From the NCBI RefSeq assembly GCF_000719865.1, contig NZ_JOID01000051.1:1-18590 (forward strand): a stretch of 18,590 nt of DNA, read 5' to 3'. The notes beneath the pieces were generated by a model that was not told where the DNA came from, made no database searches, and was given only the letters and a program-made list of their open reading frames with translations. Numbering within the stretch: position 1 is the stretch's first letter; every line of letters begins with the position of its first letter. Below are positions 1 through 6,451 of this stretch, in pieces. This DNA is from Streptomyces albus subsp. albus (lineage in GTDB: Bacteria; Actinomycetota; Actinomycetes; Streptomycetales; Streptomycetaceae). Both the position numbers and the translations under genes were made by a program.

Positions 1-42
1 CTGCAGGGGGGACCCTGTGGGAGAGTAGGACGCCGCCGAACA
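1..42 (+). rRNA. rrf: 5S ribosomal RNA, 3' end only
   Basis: The first ~42 bases match the 3' third of the actinobacterial 5S rRNA as I remember it (CTGCAGGGGGGACCCTGTGG followed by GAGAGTAGGACGCCGCCGAA). The rest of the gene lies left of the window, so this is a truncated feature and an rRNA operon should precede it. The exact 3' end is uncertain by a few bases. A perfect hairpin terminator follows within 12 bases. Confidence 0.9.
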
Positions 43-53
43 ATTTTTAAGTG

Positions 54-96
54 AAAGCCCTGTCGGGAACTTCGGTTCCCGGCAGGGCTTTCTCGC
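54..96 (+). terminator. Intrinsic terminator of the rRNA operon
   Basis: Arms 54-70 and 75-91 form a 17-bp stem with one G-U wobble, capped by a C(UUCG)G tetraloop at 71-74. The right arm ends in TTT and continues with TCTCG. It sits directly after the 5S rRNA, where the operon should end. Confidence 0.92.
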
Positions 97-162
97 GTTT
101 ATGGGGCTTTCCCCGGCCCGTCTCGACCCTTCCCTTCCCGTCGCCGCTCTTCAGCGAGTCTC

Positions 163-168
163 TACAGT
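163..168 (+). promoter_or_regulatory. Candidate -10 box of a leaderless HAD-hydrolase transcript
   Basis: TACAGT fits the TAnnnT form of the main Streptomyces sigma factor -10. Its last base is 8 nt before the ATG at 176, so transcription would begin at or within a base or two of the start codon. No Shine-Dalgarno sequence is present. I see no convincing -35. Confidence 0.35.
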
Positions 169-175
169 GAATCCC

Positions 176-874
176 ATGCGCTACGACCTGGTCATATTCG
201 ACAACGACGGGGTGCTGGTGGACAGCGAGCCGATCTCGAACCGGGCGCTCGCCGCGTATCTGACCGAGCTCGGCCACCCCACCACCTACGAGGACTCCCT
301 CCGCGACTACATGGGCTCCGCCATGCACCGCGTCCACGACCTCGTCCTCGCGCGCTCCGGACGGCGGCTGCCGGACGACTTCGACGAGACCTTCCACCGA
401 CGCGTCTTCGAGGAGTTCCGGCGCCGGCTCCGGCCCGTCCCCGGCGTGGACGGCGTACTGGCGGGACTGGCGGCGGCCGGTGTTCCGTACTGCGTCGCCT
501 CCTCCGGCAGCCACGAGCGGATTCGCGTCACTCTCACCACCACCGGTCTGTACGACCACTTCGGCGAGGAGAGGATCTTCAGCGCCCAGGACGTCGGCCG
601 CGGCAAGCCCGCGCCGGATCTCTTCCTGCACGCGGCCGCCGCGATGGGCGTCCCGCCGGGCCGCTGTGCCGTGGTCGAGGACAGCCCGCTCGGTGTACGG
701 GCGGCCGTGGCCGCGGGCATGGACGTCTACGGCTTCACCGCCCTGACCCCGGCGGGCGAACTGGCGGAAGCGACCGCCCTGTTCTCCGCGCCCGCCGAAC
801 TGCCGCTCCTGCTCGGGCACGGGCCCCGGGACCGGCACGGGCGGGGGCACGACGAGGCGAGTACGGCCATCTGA
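176..874 (+). CDS. HAD-superfamily hydrolase (subfamily IA, beta-phosphoglucomutase-like)
   Basis: A 232-residue phosphohydrolase of the haloacid dehalogenase fold, cytosolic, with no signal or membrane segment. Motif I is FDNDGVLVDSEP, with nucleophile Asp9 and acid/base Asp11; the intervening residue is Asn rather than the common Met/Phe. Motif II is the SSGS segment, motif III the Lys of GRGKPAPD, and motif IV VVEDSPLGV. The helical cap between motifs I and II is the subfamily IA type, as in phosphoglycolate phosphatases and beta-phosphoglucomutases. The substrate cannot be told from sequence. The ATG at 176 is preferred because the conserved strand begins at residue 3 and a -10-like box lies 8 nt upstream; GTG at 167 is an in-frame alternative. 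It is the first protein gene after the rRNA operon terminator and appears monocistronic. Confidence 0.88.
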   Translation: MRYDLVIFDNDGVLVDSEPISNRALAAYLTELGHPTTYEDSLRDYMGSAMHRVHDLVLARSGRRLPDDFDETFHRRVFEEFRRRLRPVPGVDGVLAGLAAAGVPYCVASSGSHERIRVTLTTTGLYDHFGEERIFSAQDVGRGKPAPDLFLHAAAAMGVPPGRCAVVEDSPLGVRAAVAAGMDVYGFTALTPAGELAEATALFSAPAELPLLLGHGPRDRHGRGHDEASTAI

Positions 875-917
875 GCCATCCGGGCCCCCGGATCCGCGCT
901 CTCGCCACGCCGCCCGT

Positions 918-948
918 TTGGTTCGGCTCTCAACGGGACCGATACGGT
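918..948 (+). promoter_or_regulatory. Candidate promoter of acuC (leaderless)
   Basis: TTGGTT (918-923), a 19-bp spacer and TACGGT (943-948) resemble a housekeeping sigma promoter. The -10 ends 7 nt before the ATG at 956, which predicts a leaderless mRNA. There is no purine-rich Shine-Dalgarno sequence before the ATG. Confidence 0.45.
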
Positions 949-955
949 GGTTGGC

Positions 956-2128
956 ATGAGCGGTCGCGCGCAGCTGATGTGGGACGAGGCGGTCACCCGC
1001 TATGACTTCGGCCCCGACCACCCGATGGACCCGGTGCGGCTCGCGCTGACCATGCGCCTGGTCGAGGCGTTCGGGCTCGACCGTGAACTGCGGGTCACCT
1101 CGGCCCGGTCCGCCGGTGAGTCGACGCTGCGGCTCGTCCACCGCGCCGACTATGTGGAGGCCGTGCGCCGTGCCTCGGCCGATCCCGCCTCGGCGGACGG
1201 CTCGTACGGTCTCGGTACCGAGGACGATCCGGCCTTCAGCGGCATGCACGAGACCTCGGCACTGATCGCCGGGCAGTCCGTGGGCGCGGCCGAGGCGGTG
1301 TGGCGGGGGGACGTCCAGCACGCGGTGAACTTCTCCGGAGGCCTGCACCACGCCATGCCGGGCGCCGCCGCCGGTTTCTGCATCTACAACGACGCGGCCC
1401 TGGCCATCGCCCGGCTGCTGGAGCTCGGGGCCGAACGCGTCGCCTACGTCGACGTGGACGTACACCACGGGGACGGCGTGCAAGCGGCGTTCTGGGACGA
1501 CCCCCGGGTGCTGACCATCTCCCTCCACGAGCATCCGCGCACCCTCTTCCCCCAGACCGGCTGGCCGGAGGAGACGGGCGGGGAGGGAGCCGAGGGCAGC
1601 GCGGTCAACGTGGCGCTGCCCGCCGGAACCACCGACGACGGCTGGCTGCGCGCCTTCCACGCGGTGGTTCCCGAGATGCTGTCGGCCTTCCGCCCGCAGG
1701 TGCTCGTCACCCAGCACGGCGCGGACACACACTTCGAGGACCCCCTCGCTCATCTCGCCGTCAGTCTCGACGCACAGCGTGCCGTGCAGGCGGCTTGCCA
1801 CGACCTCGCGCACGAGCACGCGGCCGGGCGCTGGGTCGCCCTTGGCGGCGGCGGATACGCCGTCGCGGAGGTCGTGCCGCGGTCCTGGACCCACCTGGTG
1901 GCGATCGCCGCCGGCCGTCCCATCGACCCCACGGCGGAGACACCCGAGGACTGGCGGCAGGAGGTCTACGCGAAGACCCGGCAACTGGCGCCGCGGCGGA
2001 TGACCGACGGGCGCGAACCGTGGTGGCGCGACTTCGAGGACGGCGGCTACGACCCGGCCGACCGGCTGGACCAGGCGGTGCTCGCCACACGCCGCGCGGT
2101 GTTCCCGGCCCACGGGCTGCTGCCGTGA
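956..2128 (+). CDS. acuC: AcuC-type class I histone deacetylase-like amidohydrolase
   Basis: A 390-residue zinc amidohydrolase of the arginase/deacetylase fold. AcuC proteins remove acetyl groups from protein lysines; in Bacillus AcuC reactivates acetylated acetyl-CoA synthetase. All catalytic parts are visible: the active-site His pair in GLHHAMPG (131-132), zinc ligands Asp168 and His170 in DVDVHHGDG, third ligand Asp257 in QHGADTHFEDP, and the transition-state Tyr301 in GGGGY. Length is normal for the family. The ATG at 956 is chosen over the in-frame GTG at 947 because a -10-like TACGGT lies just upstream, suggesting a leaderless mRNA. Neighbours on both sides run in the same direction but with 80-175 bp gaps, so it is probably transcribed alone. 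The protein substrate in this organism is inferred, not seen. Confidence 0.9.
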   Translation: MSGRAQLMWDEAVTRYDFGPDHPMDPVRLALTMRLVEAFGLDRELRVTSARSAGESTLRLVHRADYVEAVRRASADPASADGSYGLGTEDDPAFSGMHETSALIAGQSVGAAEAVWRGDVQHAVNFSGGLHHAMPGAAAGFCIYNDAALAIARLLELGAERVAYVDVDVHHGDGVQAAFWDDPRVLTISLHEHPRTLFPQTGWPEETGGEGAEGSAVNVALPAGTTDDGWLRAFHAVVPEMLSAFRPQVLVTQHGADTHFEDPLAHLAVSLDAQRAVQAACHDLAHEHAAGRWVALGGGGYAVAEVVPRSWTHLVAIAAGRPIDPTAETPEDWRQEVYAKTRQLAPRRMTDGREPWWRDFEDGGYDPADRLDQAVLATRRAVFPAHGLLP

Positions 2129-2303
2129 CGGCCGCCCCGCCGTAAGACCCAGCCGCCCTCCGTATGGCACAGCCGGCGGCGCGTGCCGTAGCGCCCCTCG
2201 TGCCGCAGCGCCGCGGCGGCCGTAACGCCCGCCCGCTGGGCCGGTCGTGGGAGGTCTTCCCGATACGGGGGCGGGGCCGGGGCCCGTACGACAGCATGAG
2301 CGC

Positions 2304-3194
2304 GTGGTGACGTCCCCGGAGCCGAATGCCGGTGCGCCGGACCCGGGCGGACCGGAGTCCAGTGTGCCGGGACCCAGTGCGCCGACCCGTGGCGAACTGC
2401 GCGCGTATCTGCCGGCGGCCCGGCTGGCGGGAACCGTGGCCACGCCGCGCGAGCGAAGCCTGCGCAGCTACCGCCTCTTCGCCGCCCGCGACCCACGGCT
2501 GCTGCTCGGGCTCGATCCGGAAGGCGACTGGGGCCGGCGGGAGTTGCTGCGGCTGATGGCCGACCGGTGTGGAGTCTCCGGCGATCCCTCCTATACGGTC
2601 GGCCCCGAGACCATCGACCCCGACCGGACGCTCGCGGCCCTGGACGCCTTCGCGGACCGGCTCGCCGCGGCCGCCCGGGCCCGCCTCCCGGTGCTGTTCG
2701 GGACCGGTCATCCGCACCGGCTCCTGGACTTCTACGCCTCTTTGGCGGCGGCCCTCTCGGCGGCGGGATGTGCCGTCCTCAGCCCGGCGCAGGGGCAATG
2801 TATCGACATAACGACCCGGTTCGGTCTACGCACGCACCGCGTCGACTACGTCCGCGGGGTCGCCCTCGTCCGGGAAATCGGCGGGCCGGAGCCCGGTGCG
2901 GGGACCGGTGCGCACAGCCATTCGCCGCTCCCGGTTCGTATGGTTCTCGCCGCCGCCGCACGCTCCTCCGGGCCGTTGCCGGCGCTGGTGATCGGGGACC
3001 ACGGCTGGATCTGCGGCGCAGGTCAGCTGGGTATCGCGGCCATGGGGCCGGCCGACGCGGACGACCCCGCGCCGTTTGTGGGGGAGGCCGAGGGGACGGT
3101 CGCGGTCGCCGTTCCGCTTGATGACGCCGTGCGGTCCGCTTACTACCGGCCGCTTACGCGCTATGTACTCAATCGGGCGTGTCTGTCCCAGTAG
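2304..3194 (+). CDS. Actinobacterial 'phosphatase' family protein (function untested)
   Basis: A 296-residue soluble protein of a family annotated simply as 'phosphatase' in Streptomyces, which I recognise from several blocks: an N-terminal TRGELRAYL...LAGTVATPRE segment, FGTGHPHRLLDFY, HSHSPLPVRMVLA, GDHGWICGAGQLGI, and DDPAPFVGEAEGT followed by VAVPLDDAV. The conserved His and Asp residues suggest a metal-dependent hydrolase, but I know of no characterised member. Compared with the family pattern as I recall it, the CNDPALF block is DDPAPF and the FQFADV block is replaced by DITTRFG, so this copy is somewhat divergent. The first ~25 residues are Pro/Gly-rich and unlikely to be folded. Start is uncertain: GTG codons at 2304 and 2307 follow a -10-like TACGAC at 2287, without a Shine-Dalgarno sequence; GTG 2247 is less likely. 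Confidence 0.72.
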   Translation: MVTSPEPNAGAPDPGGPESSVPGPSAPTRGELRAYLPAARLAGTVATPRERSLRSYRLFAARDPRLLLGLDPEGDWGRRELLRLMADRCGVSGDPSYTVGPETIDPDRTLAALDAFADRLAAAARARLPVLFGTGHPHRLLDFYASLAAALSAAGCAVLSPAQGQCIDITTRFGLRTHRVDYVRGVALVREIGGPEPGAGTGAHSHSPLPVRMVLAAAARSSGPLPALVIGDHGWICGAGQLGIAAMGPADADDPAPFVGEAEGTVAVAVPLDDAVRSAYYRPLTRYVLNRACLSQ

Positions 3195-3269
3195 GAGAGC
3201 GAACGCTGCTCCTCTTCCCCACTCGTACCACCCGCCCCTACTCTGGGAGTGAGCGCGCAGCGACAAGGA

Positions 3270-3293
3270 GTCACCGGAGGGGAAGCCGGTGAC
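3270..3293 (+). promoter_or_regulatory. Perfect 8-bp inverted repeat in the leader of the HTH gene
   Basis: GTCACCGG (3270-3277), an 8-nt spacer, then its exact complement CCGGTGAC (3286-3293), ending 29 nt before the ATG at 3323. It could be a DNA operator, for example for autoregulation by the small HTH protein, or an RNA hairpin in the leader. No T-tract follows, so a terminator is less likely. Confidence 0.5.
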
Positions 3294-3322
3294 CGTCAGG
3301 TGCGGAAGGTTCAGGTGTCTCT

Positions 3323-3532
3323 ATGGCTGGTGGCGAAAGGCCTCTCAACGAGGTCGTGTTCCTGACCGTGGCGGAAGTCGCCGCGGTGATGCGAGTGTCG
3401 AAGATGACCGTGTACCGCCTGGTGCACAGCGGTCATCTGCCTGCCATCCGGGTGGGGAGGTCCTTCCGCGTCCCGGAGCAGGCGGTCCACGAATACCTCC
3501 GCGAGTCCTATGTGGGGGTGGAGACCGCCTGA
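3323..3532 (+). CDS. Small BldC/excisionase-like helix-turn-helix DNA-binding protein
   Basis: A 69-residue protein made almost entirely of a MerR-like winged helix-turn-helix (residues ~12-60): FLTVAEVAAVMRVSKMTVYRL is the HTH, followed by HSGHLPAIRVGRSFRVPEQAV, the wing and last helix. This is the HTH_17/excisionase architecture shared with BldC, which binds direct repeats cooperatively. It lacks any effector domain. AGGTG at 3313 lies 5 nt before the ATG. I recall it as the conserved gene next to the bS22-like gene in Streptomyces (SCO3328) and mycobacteria (Rv0500A). This conserved context, with no integrase nearby, argues for a chromosomal regulator rather than a phage excisionase. Targets cannot be told from the sequence; the inverted repeat in its own leader is a candidate. 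Confidence 0.88.
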   Translation: MAGGERPLNEVVFLTVAEVAAVMRVSKMTVYRLVHSGHLPAIRVGRSFRVPEQAVHEYLRESYVGVETA

Positions 3533-3546
3533 CGGCGCCCCTCGGA

Positions 3547-3576
3547 TTACGTCCATCACGCGGCGGCGGGTAGGCT
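3547..3576 (+). promoter_or_regulatory. Candidate promoter of the bS22-like gene
   Basis: TTACGT (3547-3552), an 18-bp spacer and TAGGCT (3571-3576) give a plausible housekeeping promoter in the 111-bp gap after the HTH gene. TAGTGT at 3590-3595 is an alternative -10. The -35 match is weak. Confidence 0.33.
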
Positions 3577-3643
3577 GGGCCGACGTAGGTAGTGTGGGCT
3601 CGGACGCCCCGCACCGAGTGATTCGAAGTAAGCGAGGGTAGTC

Positions 3644-3742
3644 GTGGGCTCTGTTATCAAGAAGCGGCGCAAGCGGATGGCCAAGAAGAAGCACCGCAAG
3701 CTGCTCAAGCGCACCCGCGTTCAGCGTCGCAACAAGAAGTAG
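3644..3742 (+). CDS. bS22/AURKAIP1-family 30S ribosomal protein, 32 residues
   Basis: A very short, extremely basic gene: GTG start at 3644 and TAG at 3740-3742, coding for 32 residues of which about 18 are Lys or Arg ([19 protein letters not shown] followed by a [13 protein letters not shown] tail). This is the AURKAIP1/COX24 domain protein found on actinobacterial small subunits (called bS22 in mycobacteria). The [11 protein letters not shown] block is its hallmark. GAGGG at 3634-3638 lies 5 nt before the GTG and supports this start. The gene sits between the HTH gene and the SDR gene, as in mycobacteria (Rv0500A-Rv0500B-Rv0501, from memory). A strong terminator follows, so it is not co-transcribed with the SDR gene. 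Confidence 0.93.
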   Translation: MGSVIKKRRKRMAKKKHRKLLKRTRVQRRNKK

Positions 3743-3764
3743 TCAGCGGGCGACGCAGAACGTC

Positions 3765-3807
3765 AGCCGCCCTTCCGCCTCTACGGCGGGAGGGCGGCTC
3801 TGCTTTT
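3765..3807 (+). terminator. Intrinsic terminator after the bS22-like gene
   Basis: Arms 3765-3779 and 3785-3799 form a 15-bp GC-rich stem with one G-U wobble and a 5-nt loop, followed by CTGCTTTT. It lies 22 bases after the stop codon. Confidence 0.85.
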
Positions 3808-3937
3808 CGGCGCTGCTTTTCGGCGCTGTGCCGCCCCGTGTGTGTGCCTGCCCCGCCGCGCCTGTTGTTCAGCCCGTTGCTCGGTGCCGTTCCGCGCGCC
3901 ATGTTCCGGGAAATGGCCGCTTCCCGTGCCCGGGGCC

Positions 3938-3966
3938 GTCACAGGGCGACGACCACGGGATACGGT
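3938..3966 (+). promoter_or_regulatory. Candidate promoter of the SDR-acyltransferase operon
   Basis: GTCACA (3938-3943), a 17-bp spacer and TACGGT (3961-3966) resemble a housekeeping promoter. Predicted start near 3973 would give a leader of about 58 nt before the TTG at 4031. Confidence 0.42.
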
Positions 3967-4030
3967 GACGGAAAGAACCACACCGCAGAACCATCACCGC
4001 CTGACCACGGTCGGAAGGAAGGCGCGGATA

Positions 4031-5149
4031 TTGGGCAAGGTCGTGCTCGTCACCGGTGCCGCCCGGCAGCTCGCGGGCCGCTTCGTACGGCGCGTCCAGC
4101 GGGAGCCCGACGTCGCCCGGGTGATCGCCGTGGACTCCGTGCGGCCCGAACGCCACTTGGGCGGGGCCGAGTTCGTCCAGGCCGACATCCGGCAGCCCAC
4201 CATCGCCAGGGTGCTCGCCGAACACGCCGTGGACACGGTCGTCCATCTGGACGTCACCGGCACACCGGCCCCCACCTTCGGCGTCGGCTCCGGCCCGGGC
4301 TCCGGCAGGAACCCCCGGGGCCGGGCAACGCTCAAGGAAACCAACGTCATCGGCACGATGCAGCTGCTCGGTGCCTGCCAGAAGGCGCCGTCCGTGCAGC
4401 GGCTCGTGGTGAAGTCCAGCACCAACGTGTACGGCTCGGCGCCGCGCGACCCGGCCGTCTTCGACGAGTCCACCCCGCCCAAGTCGCTGCCCAGCGGAGG
4501 CTTCGCGAAGGACACCGTCGAGGTCGAGGGCTATGTCCGGGGCTTCGCCCGGCGGCGCCCCGATGTGGCGGTGTGCGTGCTGCGCTTCGCCAACATCCTC
4601 GGGCCGCACGCCGATACCCCCCTCGCCGAGTACTTCTCCCTTCCCGTGCTGCCGACGGTCCTCGGGTACGACCCGCGGCTCCAGTTCGTCCACGAGGAGG
4701 ACGTGATGGAGGTGCTGCGGATCGCCTCCTCGGAGCCCCGGCGGGGCACGCTCAACAGCGGCACCTTCAACATCGCGGGCGACGGGGTGCTGTTGCTGTC
4801 CCAGACCGCCCGCAGACTGGGCAAGCCGACCCTGCCGCTGCTGCTGCCGGCCCTCGGCTGGGTCCGCTCGGCCCTGCGCGTCGTCGGTATGACGGACTTC
4901 TCGCCGGAGCAGGTGCGGCTGCTGACCCACGGCCGGGTCGTCCGGACCACCGAGATGCGGCAGACCCTGGGGTTCGAGCCCGCGTACACGACGGCCGAGA
5001 CGTTCGCCGACTTCGCGCGCAGCCGGAAGCCCGGGCTGCTGCCGCCGGAGCGGCTCGCCCACTCCGTCGACCGTCTCGCCGAGGCGCTGCTGGACCAGCC
5101 GGCGGACGCCTCGGGCGGTGACGGTCACCATCGATCCCACGCCACCTGA
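4031..5149 (+). CDS. Atypical extended-SDR (NAD-dependent epimerase/dehydratase-like) protein
   Basis: A 372-residue protein with an N-terminal Rossmann fold (KVVLVTGAARQLAGRF, residues 3-18), acidic Asp35 after beta-2, and the late epimerase motif LQFVHEEDV (217-225). The nucleotide loop is unusual (TGAARQLAG instead of GxxGxxG). The catalytic YxxxK is altered: aligning Lys160 as the Lys puts Gly156 at the Tyr position. NAD(P) may bind, but ordinary epimerase chemistry is doubtful. The TTG start at 4031 is chosen because GGAAGGAAGG (4013-4022) lies 8 nt upstream and the Rossmann strand begins at residue 3; in-frame starts upstream would add a Cys/Arg-rich tail with no family match. The acyltransferase gene begins 14 bp after the stop, so the two are an operon. 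The pair is conserved in mycobacteria (Rv0501-Rv0502, from memory), suggesting a shared role in lipid or envelope biology. Confidence 0.85.
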   Translation: MGKVVLVTGAARQLAGRFVRRVQREPDVARVIAVDSVRPERHLGGAEFVQADIRQPTIARVLAEHAVDTVVHLDVTGTPAPTFGVGSGPGSGRNPRGRATLKETNVIGTMQLLGACQKAPSVQRLVVKSSTNVYGSAPRDPAVFDESTPPKSLPSGGFAKDTVEVEGYVRGFARRRPDVAVCVLRFANILGPHADTPLAEYFSLPVLPTVLGYDPRLQFVHEEDVMEVLRIASSEPRRGTLNSGTFNIAGDGVLLLSQTARRLGKPTLPLLLPALGWVRSALRVVGMTDFSPEQVRLLTHGRVVRTTEMRQTLGFEPAYTTAETFADFARSRKPGLLPPERLAHSVDRLAEALLDQPADASGGDGHHRSHAT

Positions 5150-5163
5150 GGAGCGCATCCAGC

Positions 5164-6228
5164 ATGGCGGACGCCAAGGTCATCCCGTTCGGTGAGGACC
5201 GGCCCCGAGGGGCGGGCGAGCGTGCGGCGCGACGCCGCACCGGGCGGAGACGGACCACCGGCAGCGGCGGCCCCGAGGCGGGCGAGCCGCCGCTGAGCGC
5301 CGTTCACGGCGGGGACGGAGCCGGGAGCGGTCCCGGTGACGAGGGCGGACACGGCGGCGCCCCGGAACCGCCGGAGGGGCACGGAGCGGGCGGCTGGGAA
5401 CGCCGTCTCGCGCACGGCCTGGCGTTCCTCCGCCGCCGCGTCACCGGCGAGTACGAGGTGGACGAGTTCGGATACGACGAGGACCTCACCGAGCACGTCC
5501 TGATGTCGGCGCTGCGGCCGGTGTACGAGAAGTACTTCCGGGTCGAGGTGCGGGGCATCGAGAACATTCCCGGCGAGGGCGGGGCGCTCGTCGTCTGCAA
5601 CCACTCCGGGACGCTGCCGCTGGACGGCCTGATGCTGCAGGTCGCGGTCCACGACAACCATCCGGCCGGGCGGAACCTGCGGCTGCTGGCGGCCGATCTG
5701 GTCTTCATGCTGCCGTTCGTCAACGAGCTGGCGCGCAAGGCCGGTCACACCCTCGCCTGCGCCGAGGACGCCGAACGGCTGCTGGAACGCGGCGAGGTGG
5801 TCGGGGTGATGCCCGAGGGCTTCAAGGGCATCGGCAAGCCCTTCTCGGAGCGCTACAAACTCCAGCGGTTCGGGCGCGGCGGTTTCGTCTCCACGGCGCT
5901 GCGGGCCGGGGTCCCGATCGTGCCGTGCTCGATCGTCGGTGCGGAGGAGATCTATCCGATGGTCGGCAACGCCCGCACGGTCGCCCGGCTGCTGGGGCTG
6001 CCGTACTTCCCGGTCACGCCGACCTTCCCCTGGCTGGGCCCGCTGGGTGCCGTGCCGCTGCCGACGAAGTGGACGATCCAGTTCGGCGAGCCGATTCCCA
6101 CGGACGGGTACGCGCCGGAGGCCGTGGAGGACCCGATGCTGATGTTCAACCTCACCGACCAGGTGCGGGAGACCATCCAGCACACCCTGTACAAGCTCCT
6201 GGTCGAGCGCCGCTCGGTGTTCTTCTGA
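5164..6228 (+). CDS. PlsC-like (lysophospholipid) acyltransferase family protein
   Basis: A 354-residue acyltransferase-domain protein. Residues 1-78 are a Gly/Arg/Pro-rich, probably disordered extension, and the catalytic domain runs about 115-335. Motif I is NHSGTLPLDG, with His147 and Asp154, so the His-Asp spacing is HX6D rather than the canonical HX4D. Motif III is VMPEGFKGIGKPF (215-227), and the Pro motif is VPIVPCSIVGAEE. By family it should move an acyl chain from acyl-CoA or acyl-ACP to a lysophospholipid or related alcohol at the inner membrane face, but this subfamily (Rv0502-like) has no assigned substrate that I know of. GAGGAG at 5148-5153 overlaps the stop of the upstream SDR gene and lies 10 nt before the ATG, so translation of the two is likely coupled. 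Confidence 0.86.
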   Translation: MADAKVIPFGEDRPRGAGERAARRRTGRRRTTGSGGPEAGEPPLSAVHGGDGAGSGPGDEGGHGGAPEPPEGHGAGGWERRLAHGLAFLRRRVTGEYEVDEFGYDEDLTEHVLMSALRPVYEKYFRVEVRGIENIPGEGGALVVCNHSGTLPLDGLMLQVAVHDNHPAGRNLRLLAADLVFMLPFVNELARKAGHTLACAEDAERLLERGEVVGVMPEGFKGIGKPFSERYKLQRFGRGGFVSTALRAGVPIVPCSIVGAEEIYPMVGNARTVARLLGLPYFPVTPTFPWLGPLGAVPLPTKWTIQFGEPIPTDGYAPEAVEDPMLMFNLTDQVRETIQHTLYKLLVERRSVFF

Positions 6229-6235
6229 CCGGGCC

Positions 6236-6253
6236 ACCGGTGCTCCGGTTTTT
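6236..6253 (+). terminator. Candidate intrinsic terminator after the acyltransferase gene
   Basis: ACCGG, a TGCT loop and CCGGT form a 5-bp stem (6236-6249) running into five Ts (6249-6253), 7 bases after the stop codon. The stem is short but the T-run is rare in this genome. Confidence 0.55.
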
Positions 6254-6380
6254 CTGAGCGGGGCCGGTGCCGTCCCGCCCGGCCGGGCCGCAGGCCTGCT
6301 TTTTCTCCCGGTCCGGTGCTGCTTCGAGCCTGCACTGCTCCGAGTCGGCGGCCCGTGGCCGACGGCCGGTTCCGTGTACG

Positions 6381-6420
6381 CCCCGGGCCCCTCCCGGCGG
6401 GTGCCGGAAGGGGCCCGGGG
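6381..6420. terminator. Bidirectional hairpin between convergent genes
   Basis: CCCCGGGCCCCT (6381-6392) pairs perfectly with 6409-6420. After one mismatch, 6394-6398 pairs with 6403-6407 around a 4-nt loop. The 17-bp stem lies between the acyltransferase gene (plus) and rsbN (minus, stop 31 bases away). It lacks a T-tract, as many Streptomyces terminators do. Confidence 0.7.
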
Positions 6421-6451
6421 GCGGCATGGCGGTGCCGTCCGTGGGGAGCCG

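Noticed and set aside
47..2443. 798-residue open frame on the minus strand opposite the HAD and acuC genes
   Set aside because: It is antisense to two genes with full catalytic motifs and has the Arg/Gly/Val-rich composition of a GC-rich shadow frame, with no recognisable domain.
3323..3532. Phage or plasmid excisionase
   Set aside because: The fold matches, but there is no integrase, attachment site or mobile gene nearby, and the gene sits in a conserved core block beside a ribosomal protein gene.
6290..6305. GCAGGCCTGC palindrome followed by T-run as a terminator
   Set aside because: The palindrome has no loop, so the usable stem is only about 3 bp; the nearby hairpins at 6236 and 6381 are better candidates.
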